A DNA stretch of 16,168 nucleotides, taken from NCBI GenBank assembly GCA_004554255.1, contig SFNC01000037.1, positions 1 through 16,168 on the forward strand, in the 5' to 3' direction. Of the stretch, positions 1 to 6,811 are shown piece after piece. The notes beneath the pieces are model-generated. The model did not search any database. It saw nothing but the letters and a program-made list of their open reading frames with translations, and was not told the origin of the DNA. The stretch comes from Bacteroidales bacterium (GTDB lineage: Bacteria; Bacteroidota; Bacteroidia; Bacteroidales; Muribaculaceae). Both the position numbers and the translations under genes were made by a program. Positions within the stretch are counted from its first letter, which is position 1; each line of letters opens with the position of its first letter.

Positions 1-456
1 GCGGGATATGGTCCGGACTTGGATATATACTATAATTCCTATTTAGAAAAAGATTCAACTAATTCTGTGGTTGTTCCGCGGTTTCCGATGCCTTTCAATA
101 AGAGACTGATACCGAATGAACCATTCACAATCAACCTCGTTTTTCCCGATGTGCTCAGCCTGGAATGTATTAAGACTGCCATATTGTTCTTTCCGGATAG
201 TCAATATAAATTTAAGACTGCTTTTATAAAGGAGAAATCAATAAATGTTTCAATTGGGAATGAGCTCAGGAAGTATGCCGAGTTTATATATGAAAAATAC
301 TCGAAACGTCATGATAACACACTTTTCAATGCTCCTTTCATACCTTATTTTCTATCGGACGAATGTCAGGAAAAAAAGGATTATTTGCTGAGTTGGGAAG
401 AATTCAAACGAGCATACTCGCGTGAGACATACTGGAAAGGCGAGTCCTCCAAATAG
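1..456 (+). CDS. Hypothetical protein, 5'-truncated by the window edge
   Basis: I do not recognise this protein. The frame is open from base 1 (reading Ala-Gly-Tyr-Gly-Pro-Asp before the TTG at 19), so the gene probably begins outside the window, and the TTG at 19 need not be a start. About 151 residues are visible, ending at a tandem TAG TGA stop. The fragment is soluble-looking, rich in Tyr, Phe, Lys and Glu, and has no signal peptide, membrane segment or motif I can name; a Trp/Tyr-rich tail lies near the C-terminus. Codons are visibly more A/T-rich than in all neighbouring genes, which suggests recent acquisition or a different origin. It converges on xerD. Being real coding sequence is likely from the uninterrupted frame and even amino-acid composition; the function is unknown. 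Confidence 0.55.
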   Translation, partial: AGYGPDLDIYYNSYLEKDSTNSVVVPRFPMPFNKRLIPNEPFTINLVFPDVLSLECIKTAILFFPDSQYKFKTAFIKEKSINVSIGNELRKYAEFIYEKYSKRHDNTLFNAPFIPYFLSDECQEKKDYLLSWEEFKRAYSRETYWKGESSK

Positions 457-551
457 TGATGTAAGTTTATATACAGTGCAACTTATCTCTTCACCTACGC
501 TACCGAAAACATGACTCTTGGCGATGCTGTTGCTATTTCCCTGTGGTGGGG

Positions 552-1457
552 TCAGGGGCGGGTGTTGCGGGGGTGATGGAGCATGATTTCGTCGCGGAGG
601 CGGGTGTTGTCGATGTGCAGATAGACTTGTGTGGTGGCGATGGATTCGTGGCCGAGCATTTGCTGTATGGCGCGCAGGTTGGCGCCGCCTTCCAGGAGGT
701 GTGTGGCGAATGAGTGGCGCAGGGTGTGCGGCGAGACTTCCTTGGTGATTCCGGCTGCTTTTGCCGCTTCTTTGATGATGTAGAATATCATTACGCGCGT
801 GAGGCGTGCACCGCGTCGGTTAAGGAACACGATGTCCTCGTCGCCGCGCCGCACTGTTGTTGCGGCACGGTCTTCGGCAAGGTAATTGTCTATCAGATAG
901 GCAGCTATCGGCGACATAGGCACCATTCGCTGCTTGTCGCCTTTGCCGATGACTATGATGTATTGCTCGGTGGTGTTTACGTTCTGTATGCGCAGGTCGC
1001 AGAGTTCGCTTACGCGCAGACCGCACCCGTACATGGTTTCGATGATGGCGCGATTTCTGCGTCCGAGAGGCGTGGAAAGGTCGAAGGAGGCAATCATGGC
1101 GTCGATTTCCTCAATGGACAGCACCTCGGGGAGGCGCCGGCCTATGCGCGGGCTCTCGATTAGCCTCATGGCATCGTCGCTGACGATGCGTTCCATGCGC
1201 AGGAAGTGGAAGAAGGACTTGAGTCCTGAGACAATTCTGGCCTGCGAGCGGGCGTTTATGCCCAGGTCGTGGAGGTCGCCGACAAAGTTGCGTAGCGCGT
1301 CGGCATCCAGCAGGCGCAGGTCCTCGTCGGTTTTGATGTCCATGGCGTCCACCAGCTTTTCCACGTCGGCGCGATAGGCGAGGCGAGTGTTCTCGGACAT
1401 ACCCCTTTCCAGCGTGAGGTATGCCGCAAACCGGCGTATTATATTGTCTATAGTCAT
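552..1457 (-). CDS. xerD: Tyrosine recombinase of the XerC/XerD type
   Basis: This is a 301-aa site-specific tyrosine recombinase, the usual Xer length. Residues ~1-90 form the SAM-like N-terminal core-binding domain and ~105-295 the catalytic domain. The complete catalytic set is visible: Arg148 in GLRVSEL, Lys172 in the GKGDKQR beta-hairpin, His244 and Arg247 in HTLRHSFATHLL, His270 in LGHESIATT, and nucleophile Tyr279 in TTQVYLH. Proteins of this family resolve chromosome dimers at dif with FtsK; assigning XerD rather than XerC or another chromosomal paralogue is by overall resemblance only. The ATG overlaps the stop of the upstream DUF4294 gene by 4 bp, so it is the last gene of the nadB unit. 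No att-like repeats or cargo genes flank it, which argues for housekeeping Xer rather than an element integrase. Confidence 0.9.
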   Translation of the reverse strand: MTIDNIIRRFAAYLTLERGMSENTRLAYRADVEKLVDAMDIKTDEDLRLLDADALRNFVGDLHDLGINARSQARIVSGLKSFFHFLRMERIVSDDAMRLIESPRIGRRLPEVLSIEEIDAMIASFDLSTPLGRRNRAIIETMYGCGLRVSELCDLRIQNVNTTEQYIIVIGKGDKQRMVPMSPIAAYLIDNYLAEDRAATTVRRGDEDIVFLNRRGARLTRVMIFYIIKEAAKAAGITKEVSPHTLRHSFATHLLEGGANLRAIQQMLGHESIATTQVYLHIDNTRLRDEIMLHHPRNTRP

Positions 1458-2131
1458 AGTGTGCCCTGTTCTACCTGGGTGGCAATGCGTTCTATCAGAG
1501 CGTCTTCCTTGTTCTTGTCGGGCTGATATTTTCCGCGTAGGCTCACGCCGAAAAGCTTGCCGAATCCTTGCCAGAATGCGGCGCGGAACGAGCCGAGGAA
1601 TGCCTTGACAATCTCGTAGCTGGACTGGTTTGTCTCGCGCTGGATGAGCTTTATCAGCAGTTTGGCCTGGCGTTTTGAGAAGCGCTTCAGGATGGGTTTG
1701 TATTGCTTGAACAGGTCCTTTTCCATCTGCTTGAGGTATGCCTGGCGCTGTTTCTCATCCGGGAAGGTCTCTACGTATTCGTAAGTCTCGATAAGCGTCT
1801 CGCGAATCATCTTTGCATACGGGAGGGTGATGCGGATGTTGCGGACAAGGCGGTCGTAGTTCTCGCGTTCTTTTTTGTTGCGGAACTTCATCGGCGGGTA
1901 AACGGTGAGGTTGCGTAGATAGAAGATGGTCATGGTGTCACCGTCCACCACGACAGTGGAGTATCCGTGGTATATGTGCTCGCGCGCCGAGTGTTGTTCT
2001 TCGGGGCCGGGGATAAAGTCCTTGTCCGGCGCAGCCACAGCATCAGCGGCCACGAAAAAGAGAATCATGGCGACCAGAATGCGTATGTGTCTGCAGGCGT
2101 TTATCGTTCTTTTAATTATTATGAGATGCAA
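1454..2131 (-). CDS. DUF4294 family exported protein
   Basis: A 225-aa protein matching the Bacteroidetes-restricted DUF4294 family by recall of its characteristic blocks: VVVDGDTM (~60-67), the LRNLTVYPPMKFRNKKE stretch (~72-88), LIETYEYVETFP (~113-124) and LLIKLIQRETNQSSYEIVKAFLG-type helix near 158-180. Residues ~16-34 are hydrophobic and end in AVAA before Pro35, so an N-terminal signal peptide and periplasmic location are likely. No catalytic motif is apparent and the biochemical role of the family is not known to me. The start overlaps the nadB 3' end by 20 bp and its stop overlaps the xerD start by 4 bp, so the three genes are almost certainly co-transcribed and translationally coupled. 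Initiation at a slightly later codon is possible, because the first 15 residues are unusually basic for a signal peptide. Confidence 0.82.
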   Translation of the reverse strand: MHLIIIKRTINACRHIRILVAMILFFVAADAVAAPDKDFIPGPEEQHSAREHIYHGYSTVVVDGDTMTIFYLRNLTVYPPMKFRNKKERENYDRLVRNIRITLPYAKMIRETLIETYEYVETFPDEKQRQAYLKQMEKDLFKQYKPILKRFSKRQAKLLIKLIQRETNQSSYEIVKAFLGSFRAAFWQGFGKLFGVSLRGKYQPDKNKEDALIERIATQVEQGTL

Positions 2132-3692
2132 CCGGCGGATAGTCCACGGTATAATGCAGACCGCGGCTTTCCTTGCGCTCCTTGGCCTGTCTCATAATCA
2201 GGTATCCGACGTTAATAATGTTGCGGAGTTCGCAAATTTTGCGCGAAGCCTTGGAGCATTTGAACAGCGATTCGGTCTCCTGGTATAGGATGTCGAGGCG
2301 GTTCCATGCGCGGTCGAGACGCAGGTTGGAGCGTACAATACCAACGTACGAGCTCATTATTTGGTTTACCTCGCGTGTGCTCTGTGTGATAAGCACCATC
2401 TCCTCGGGGTGAGAGGTGCCCTCGTCATTCCATTCGGGGACATCGGTGCGGAAGTCGTAGCCCTCAAATACGCCGGTGGCGTGCTTGGCGGCGGCATCGG
2501 CGTAAACCACGGCCTCGATAAGGGAGTTGGAGGCCAGGCGGTTGCCGCCGTGCAGGCCCGTGCACGAACATTCGCCCAGTGCGTACAGGCGGCGTATGGA
2601 GGACTCTCCGTTGGTGTCCACCTTGATGCCACCGCACAGATAGTGGGCGGCCGGTGCCACCGGGATATAGTCCTTGGTGATGTCTATGCCCAGTTCCAGG
2701 CATTTCTTGTAGATATTGGGGAAGTGGCGGCGAGTCTCCTCCGGGTCCTTGTGCGTGACGTCCAGATAGACATGGTCGTCGCCGTGCAGCTTCATCTCCG
2801 AGTCAATGGCGCGAGCCACAATATCGCGGGGCGCCAGGGACAGGCGCGGGTCGTATTTGTGCATGAATTCCTCGCCCTGCATGTTGCGCAGCACTGCGCC
2901 GTAGCCGCGCATGGCCTCGGTAATCAGGAATGAGGGTCTGTCGCCGGGGTGGAACAGCGCGGTGGGGTGGAACTGGATGAATTCCATATCCTTGACAGTG
3001 CCCTTGGCGCGGTACACCATTGCGATGCCGTCGCCGGTAGCAATCAGCGGGTTAGTGGTGGTGAGGTACACGCCCCCCACTCCGCCGGTGGCCATTACGG
3101 TCACGCGCGCCAGGAACGTCTCCACCTTTTCGGTAGCCTCGTCCAGGATGTACGCGCCATAGCAGGTGATGTCCGGGGTGCGGCGGGTTACAATCTTGCC
3201 CAGGTGGTGCTGAGTGATGATTTCTATGGCAAAGTGGTGCTCGAACAGGTCGATGTTGTCAGTGTCGCGTACGGCCTGCATGAGGCCGCGCTGAATCTCG
3301 AAACCGGTGTTGTCGGCGTGGTGTAAGATACGGAATTCGCTGTGTCCGCCCTCTCGGTGAAGGTCGAAATTACCATCGTCGTTGCGGTCGAATTCCACGC
3401 CCCACTTCAGCAGGTCGCGAATGCCTTCCGGGGCGTTTTTCACTACTTTTTCAACGGCAACGGGGTCGCTGAGCCAGTCACCGGCGACCATAGTGTCGTG
3501 GATGTGCTTGTCGAAGTCGTCCACTTCGAGGTTTGTCACAGAGGCGACGCCGCCCTGCGCGAGGGCTGTATTCGCCTCGTCGAGGGTTGTCTTGCAAATC
3601 AGCGCCACGCGGCCGAATTTAGCGGCCTTCAGGGCGAAAGACATACCGGCGATGCCGGACCCTATCACAAGGAAGTCATATTTGTGTGTCAT
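2112..3692 (-). CDS. nadB: L-aspartate oxidase
   Basis: NadB oxidises L-aspartate to iminoaspartate using FAD, the first step of de novo NAD synthesis, which NadA then condenses with dihydroxyacetone phosphate. The 526-aa length is normal for the family. Visible features are the N-terminal FAD dinucleotide-binding fold (FLVIGSGIAGMSFALKAA, ~7-24), EGGHSEFRILHHADNTG (114-130), QFHPT (240-244), PRDIVARAID (288-297), PAAHYLCGGI (347-356) and the C-terminal FAD block GECSCTGLHGGNRLASNSL (373-391). By family knowledge His242, Arg289, His350 and Arg385 line the active site and are all present. A promoter lies immediately upstream, and DUF4294 and xerD overlap downstream. No nadA or nadC is seen in the window. 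FAD for this enzyme is made by RibF, encoded in the neighbouring unit. Confidence 0.96.
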   Translation of the reverse strand: MTHKYDFLVIGSGIAGMSFALKAAKFGRVALICKTTLDEANTALAQGGVASVTNLEVDDFDKHIHDTMVAGDWLSDPVAVEKVVKNAPEGIRDLLKWGVEFDRNDDGNFDLHREGGHSEFRILHHADNTGFEIQRGLMQAVRDTDNIDLFEHHFAIEIITQHHLGKIVTRRTPDITCYGAYILDEATEKVETFLARVTVMATGGVGGVYLTTTNPLIATGDGIAMVYRAKGTVKDMEFIQFHPTALFHPGDRPSFLITEAMRGYGAVLRNMQGEEFMHKYDPRLSLAPRDIVARAIDSEMKLHGDDHVYLDVTHKDPEETRRHFPNIYKKCLELGIDITKDYIPVAPAAHYLCGGIKVDTNGESSIRRLYALGECSCTGLHGGNRLASNSLIEAVVYADAAAKHATGVFEGYDFRTDVPEWNDEGTSHPEEMVLITQSTREVNQIMSSYVGIVRSNLRLDRAWNRLDILYQETESLFKCSKASRKICELRNIINVGYLIMRQAKERKESRGLHYTVDYPPVASHNN

Positions 3693-3717
3693 GACTGATT
3701 ACGTATAATTAGCGCCA

Positions 3718-3749
3718 CAAAGGTAAACAATTCCCACGAAAATGCCAAA
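3718..3749 (-). promoter_or_regulatory. Promoter of the nadB-DUF4294-xerD unit
   Basis: Read on the minus strand, TTTG (3749-3746), a 20-bp spacer and TACCTTTG (3725-3718) match the Bacteroidetes primary-sigma consensus (TTTG, 19-21 bp, TAnnTTTG). Transcription would start near 3710-3712, leaving a leader of roughly 20 nt before the nadB ATG at 3692. The -33 box sits 18 bp downstream of the symporter stop codon. I see no terminator in this gap, so read-through from the ribF unit may add to expression. Confidence 0.75.
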
Positions 3750-3767
3750 ATGAAATTATGGCATGGA

Positions 3768-4931
3768 TTATGCGGCTTTGGTCTTGCCGAAGAAACGGTT
3801 GAGGATAACTGCGAGCGCGCCGTCGCCGGTGACATTGCAGGCGGTGCCGAAGCTGTCCATTGCGATGTACAGGGCAATCATCAGCGCCAGCATCTGCTGG
3901 TCGAAGCCCAATATTCCGGAGAGGATGCCGAGCGAAGCCATGATTGAGCCTCCCGGAATGCCCGGCGCGGCGACGATGGAGATGCCGAGCATGGCCACAA
4001 AGTGCATGAACAGCGCGGCGTCGTAGGGCTGGTTGTGCATAATCAGCAGCGTCAGGGCACAGGCGGTGATTTTCAGGGCCGAGCCGGACATGTGTATGGT
4101 GGCGCACAGAGGCACCACAAACCCGGCGATGTCCTCGCGGACACCCATTTTGATGGTCTGCCGCAGTGTTACGGGGATGGTTGCCGCCGAGCTTTGCGTG
4201 CCCAGTGCGGTGAAGTATGCCGGGAGCATGGTGCGCAGCATCCGCAGCGGGTTGCCGCCGTTGAAGCATGCCGCGATGCAGTATTGCAGCAACAGTATGA
4301 AGATGTGCAGAATAAAGATTACGGCGATGACCTTGATGAAGGCCTGGAGGATTACGGCCACCTGCCCCTCCACGGTCATAATCATAAAGATGCCGAAGAT
4401 ATAGAACGGCAGTACGGGCAAAATGGCCACACGTATCGTTTTTTCTATGATGGTGCGGAATTCCAGGGCGATGTTCTTCAGGCCGTCGGTCTTCAGGAAC
4501 GCGATGCCAAGTCCGGTCATGAACGCGAACACCAGAGCGGTCATCACCGGCATAATCGCCGGGATGTCAACGGAAAAATAGGGCTTGACAGAGTTCGCGG
4601 CCTCCAGATTCGCCACTAACTGCTCTCCGCCAATGAGCCACGGGAAAGTGAGCGTGCCGGTAAAGTAGGAAAGCATGCCGGCGAAGAAAGTCGCGAAATA
4701 CGCCAGCATAGCGGTGGCTACCAGTAGTTTGCCGGCGCGGTTGCCGACCTCGGCAATCGCCGGTGTCACGAATCCGACGATAATCAGCGGAATCATGAAT
4801 CCCAGGAACTGTGAGAAAATGCCGTTCAGCGAGGCCATTATCCTTGCGGCCCAAACGGGAGCTCCCCACCCTGCCAGAATACCGAGCGGGATGGCGATAA
4901 GAATCCATCCCAGAAGTCCTAATTTTTTCAT
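3768..4931 (-). CDS. Divergent dicarboxylate/amino acid:cation symporter (DAACS/SLC1 fold)
   Basis: A 387-aa inner-membrane protein, almost entirely hydrophobic, with the landmarks of the glutamate-transporter fold: an N-terminal multi-helix domain, a Ser-rich HP1 tip (GTQSSAATIP, 244-253), TM7 with CATIHMSGSA (276-285), a Gly-rich HP2 tip (GIPGGS, 324-329) and TM8 ending MDSFGTACNVTGD (358-370). Compared with canonical members, the TM7 sodium motif NMDGT is HMSGS (280-284), and the TM8 arginine that reads an acidic side chain in GltPh (Arg397) is Gly362. The TM8 Asp359, Asn366 and Asp370 equivalents remain. A neutral amino acid or other substrate is therefore more likely than glutamate or aspartate, somewhat as in the Ser/Thr transporter SstT. 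The start ATG overlaps the ribF stop by 4 bp. Family call is firm; substrate is inference. Confidence 0.88.
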   Translation of the reverse strand: MKKLGLLGWILIAIPLGILAGWGAPVWAARIMASLNGIFSQFLGFMIPLIIVGFVTPAIAEVGNRAGKLLVATAMLAYFATFFAGMLSYFTGTLTFPWLIGGEQLVANLEAANSVKPYFSVDIPAIMPVMTALVFAFMTGLGIAFLKTDGLKNIALEFRTIIEKTIRVAILPVLPFYIFGIFMIMTVEGQVAVILQAFIKVIAVIFILHIFILLLQYCIAACFNGGNPLRMLRTMLPAYFTALGTQSSAATIPVTLRQTIKMGVREDIAGFVVPLCATIHMSGSALKITACALTLLIMHNQPYDAALFMHFVAMLGISIVAAPGIPGGSIMASLGILSGILGFDQQMLALMIALYIAMDSFGTACNVTGDGALAVILNRFFGKTKAA

Positions 4932-5830
4932 TTATAGTAGTTTTTCAAGGTTTGCAGGACGGTTTCGCGGTCCATTTTCAGCTGTTCGGCGAGAGCCTCG
5001 GGGCTGTCGAACCGGCGTTCGGCACGTATCCGCTGAATAAAGTCGAGCGACAGACGTTTGCCGTAAATATCTGCGTTGAAGCCAATTAAGTGGGCTTCTA
5101 TTGTCTGAGTGGCATTTCCGCAGTTAAAGGTCGGGCAAGTGCCGATGTTCACCATTGCGGGCAGCGCTGTGCCGCTGTCGGTGTGGGCTAAGGCGGCGTA
5201 AACGCCCGGTGCGGGCACAAGGCGGCCGGCCGCGGGCCTGATATTTGCCGTGGGGAATCCTAACAGACGGCCCTGATGTCTGCCCGAGACAACAGTTCCG
5301 GACACCTGGTAGGGGTGGCCGAGCATGTCGTTTGCGAGAGCGAGGTCCCCGCCGGCAACCGCCGCGCGTATGGCGGATGAGGCGATGGTTGCCGCGCTGT
5401 CGCTGTGGCACACGGCATCGTCAATGTTTACTATGCGTATTCCGGCCCGCTGTGCGGCCTTGTGATACTCTTGCAGGTCGGCGGGCATGTCGGCTCCGAA
5501 TCTGGTGTCGTACCCCATAATTAGAATAGCTACGCCATTGTCTGCCAGGAGCCTGAGGAAGTCCGCGGCGGGCATTTGGCGCAGCTGCGGCGAGAATTCC
5601 AGGACAAGAACGCGGTCCACCTCGCGCTCCAGGCGGGCGATGCGCTCGTCATTATCGTCCAGGAGCTGAGGCGCGGCCTCGGGGTTTATCAGCGACAGCG
5701 GATGGCGGTCGAAGGTCACAGCCATGGACAGCAGACCGTTGTCCGCGGCAATGTGCCGCAGAGAGTTCAGCAGAGCCGCGTGTCCCCGGTGCAAGCCGTC
5801 GAAAGTGCCTATGACGGCCGCATATTTCAT
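4928..5830 (-). CDS. ribF: Bifunctional riboflavin kinase / FMN adenylyltransferase
   Basis: RibF phosphorylates riboflavin to FMN and adenylates FMN to FAD in the cytoplasm. The 300-aa length is typical. The N-terminal nucleotidyltransferase domain shows GTFDGLHRGH (8-17, the HxGH-type ATP site), GYDTRFG (106-112; the position after YD is often His) and SSAIR (151-155). The C-terminal flavokinase domain shows GRLLGFPTAN (187-196), NIGTCPTF (228-235) and the EAHL segment (245-248) containing the presumed catalytic Glu. The frame remains open upstream to 6106 inside the HAD gene, but the ATG at 5828-5830 is the natural start: it overlaps the HAD stop as ATGA and begins exactly at the conserved domain. 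It is the middle gene of the HAD-ribF-symporter unit. Confidence 0.95.
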   Translation of the reverse strand: MKYAAVIGTFDGLHRGHAALLNSLRHIAADNGLLSMAVTFDRHPLSLINPEAAPQLLDDNDERIARLEREVDRVLVLEFSPQLRQMPAADFLRLLADNGVAILIMGYDTRFGADMPADLQEYHKAAQRAGIRIVNIDDAVCHSDSAATIASSAIRAAVAGGDLALANDMLGHPYQVSGTVVSGRHQGRLLGFPTANIRPAAGRLVPAPGVYAALAHTDSGTALPAMVNIGTCPTFNCGNATQTIEAHLIGFNADIYGKRLSLDFIQRIRAERRFDSPEALAEQLKMDRETVLQTLKNYYK

Positions 5831-6447
5831 TTGTTGAGGTAGCCGTTTATTGCCTCCATGAATCCGTGCTGTCCGGAGACGTGGGCGGCATGCCATCCCA
5901 GGGCGCGTGCGGCCTCGCAGTTGGCCTCCGAGTCGTCCAGAAACAGAGTCTCGTCGGGGGCAATCTCCATAGTGCGTGCGGCGTACTCGAATATCTCCGG
6001 CGCGGGTTTTAGGGACTTGGCGTTGAAGGATGTGGTGACGCCGTCGAAGTAATCGCGTACAGACAGGCCTTCCTTTCCGAACTCGTTGGCAATGAACCCC
6101 TTCCACATAATGGGGTTGGTGTTTGAGAGCAGGAAAAGGTTGTATCTTTTGCGCAACTGGCGCAGCTGCTGCAGGCGTTCCACGGGAATGCCGATGAGGA
6201 ATTTGGTAAAGGCATCGTCAATCTGTGCGTCGGTCACCGGCACCGGAATCAGCGAATGCATTATATTGTGGAATTCTTTTACGGTGAGGTGTCCGCTTTC
6301 CAGGCTGCCGAAGGGCTCCTTCTGGCTGAAGTCGCCGAAGTACGACTCGGCGTCGGGGAGGCCGAGTTCACGGAAAGCGTTTATGCAGTTTTCCCTATGG
6401 ATGTCCATTATGACACCGCCGAGGTCGAAAAGAAGATTCTTTATCAT
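5827..6447 (-). CDS. HAD-superfamily hydrolase (subfamily IA-like phosphatase)
   Basis: A 206-aa cytoplasmic HAD phosphatase. Motif I is FDLGGV (7-12) with nucleophile Asp8; the second Asp of the classical DxD is Gly10, as in the YihX type of sugar-phosphate phosphatases (DLGNV). Motif II is Ser108 in LLSNTN, motif III Lys147 in SLKPAP, and motif IV the LFLDDSEANCEAARALGW block (168-185) with Asp171/Asp172. Residues ~15-90 form the alpha-helical cap. The likely reaction is dephosphorylation of a small phosphorylated metabolite; the substrate cannot be read from sequence. It is first in the operon and translationally coupled to ribF, so a flavin-pathway phosphatase (for example on the pyrimidine intermediate before lumazine synthase) is a conceivable but unproven role. 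Confidence 0.9.
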   Translation of the reverse strand: MIKNLLFDLGGVIMDIHRENCINAFRELGLPDAESYFGDFSQKEPFGSLESGHLTVKEFHNIMHSLIPVPVTDAQIDDAFTKFLIGIPVERLQQLRQLRKRYNLFLLSNTNPIMWKGFIANEFGKEGLSVRDYFDGVTTSFNAKSLKPAPEIFEYAARTMEIAPDETLFLDDSEANCEAARALGWHAAHVSGQHGFMEAINGYLNK

Positions 6448-6475
6448 GAATAATAAGTACAGAAATATTCCAGTG

Positions 6476-6507
6476 CAAAATTAGTGAAAAATTTTGCAAT
6501 CGGCAAG
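6476..6507 (-). promoter_or_regulatory. Promoter of the HAD-ribF-symporter unit
   Basis: On the minus strand CTTG (6507-6504), a 20-bp spacer and TAATTTTG (6483-6476) match the Bacteroidetes promoter. The start of transcription would fall near 6469, about 22 nt before the ATG at 6447. Its -33 box is inside the inverted repeat at 6501-6515, so a protein bound there would compete with RNA polymerase. Confidence 0.7.
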
Positions 6508-6515
6508 AATTGCCG
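6501..6515. promoter_or_regulatory. Candidate operator: perfect 6-3-6 inverted repeat
   Basis: CGGCAA-GAA-TTGCCG is a perfect inverted repeat located between the two divergent promoters. It covers the -33 box of the leftward promoter and ends 4 bp before the -33 box of the rightward one. This is the usual position for a regulator controlling both directions. No regulator gene is in the window, so the binding protein is unknown. A chance palindrome or a short RNA hairpin is possible. Confidence 0.45.
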
Positions 6516-6519
6516 TAAA

Positions 6520-6551
6520 CTTGTGGGATTGAAAATAATTTTGTAATTTTG
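6520..6551 (+). promoter_or_regulatory. Promoter of the TonB-receptor/lipoprotein operon
   Basis: CTTG (6520-6523), a 20-bp spacer and TAATTTTG (6544-6551) match the Bacteroidetes consensus. Transcription would begin near 6558, giving a leader of about 254 nt before the receptor ATG at 6812. I see no second TAnnTTTG promoter between the leader hairpin (6706-6740) and that ATG. Confidence 0.7.
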
Positions 6552-6590
6552 CAGAAAATTAACGCATCAGCGAAAGTCACTGCATCGCCT

Positions 6591-6713
6591 ATGAATAATC
6601 TACTTGCCTTGATTACAGGGTATTACGGTTGGCAAAACATGCCTGCCGGGATTGTCGGCTCCCATAAGTGGTCTCGCATATTTAATAATAAATTAACAGA
6701 TAGCACCCCGTAG
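6591..6713 (+). CDS. Candidate leader peptide, 40 codons
   Basis: An ATG at 6591 opens a 40-codon frame lying wholly inside the untranslated leader of the TonB-receptor operon. Its stop codon TAG (6711-6713) falls in the ascending arm of the terminator-like hairpin, an arrangement in which a translating ribosome would melt or block the stem. The peptide contains a GYYGW cluster (10-14) and a second Trp at 27, but no run of one amino acid. No ribosome-binding site is evident, although this phylum often lacks one. It is either a regulatory upstream frame, a real small protein, or chance within a structured RNA. Confidence 0.3.
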   Translation: MNNLLALITGYYGWQNMPAGIVGSHKWSRIFNNKLTDSTP

Positions 6714-6750
6714 AGAATTGTGTTAAGCATTTCTGCGGGGCTTGTTTTTT
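6706..6750 (+). terminator. Terminator-like hairpin in the receptor-operon leader (possible attenuator or sRNA 3' end)
   Basis: CCCCGTAGAGA (6706-6716) pairs with TTCTGCGGGG plus the preceding T (6730-6740) to make an 11-bp stem with two G-U pairs, a 13-nt loop and a following T-rich tract (6741-6750). It lies ~150 nt after the predicted transcription start and ~60 nt before the receptor ATG. It could end a small RNA of about 190 nt, or attenuate the operon. TACGG at 6624-6628 is complementary to CCGTA at 6708-6712 and could compete for the stem, but that is only 5 bp. Confidence 0.6.
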
Positions 6751-6811
6751 ATAATAGAATAACAATCTAAACACAAAATACCCCTATTTTATTAATCAAT
6801 CATTCTCAGCA

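Noticed and set aside
511..576. Short forward frame (21 codons) starting ATG at 511, between the left-edge gene and xerD
   Set aside because: It runs into the 3' end of xerD, has no promoter or start context, and is too short; it happens to share the phase of the left-edge gene beyond its two stop codons. The 95-bp gap otherwise shows nothing.
3709..4269. Long alternate minus-strand frame within the symporter gene
   Set aside because: Composition is Arg/His/Pro-rich and it overlaps a well-supported membrane protein gene; it is a GC-driven shadow frame.
4928..6106. Extended 392-codon reading of ribF
   Set aside because: The extra 92 codons lie inside the HAD gene in another frame. The ATG at 5828-5830 begins exactly at the conserved nucleotidyltransferase domain and overlaps the HAD stop.
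6555..6750. Known riboswitch, 6S RNA or tRNA in the receptor leader
   Set aside because: I could not match cobalamin, TPP, FMN or preQ1 core motifs, nor a cloverleaf or the long rod of 6S RNA. It is left as an unassigned leader with a hairpin.
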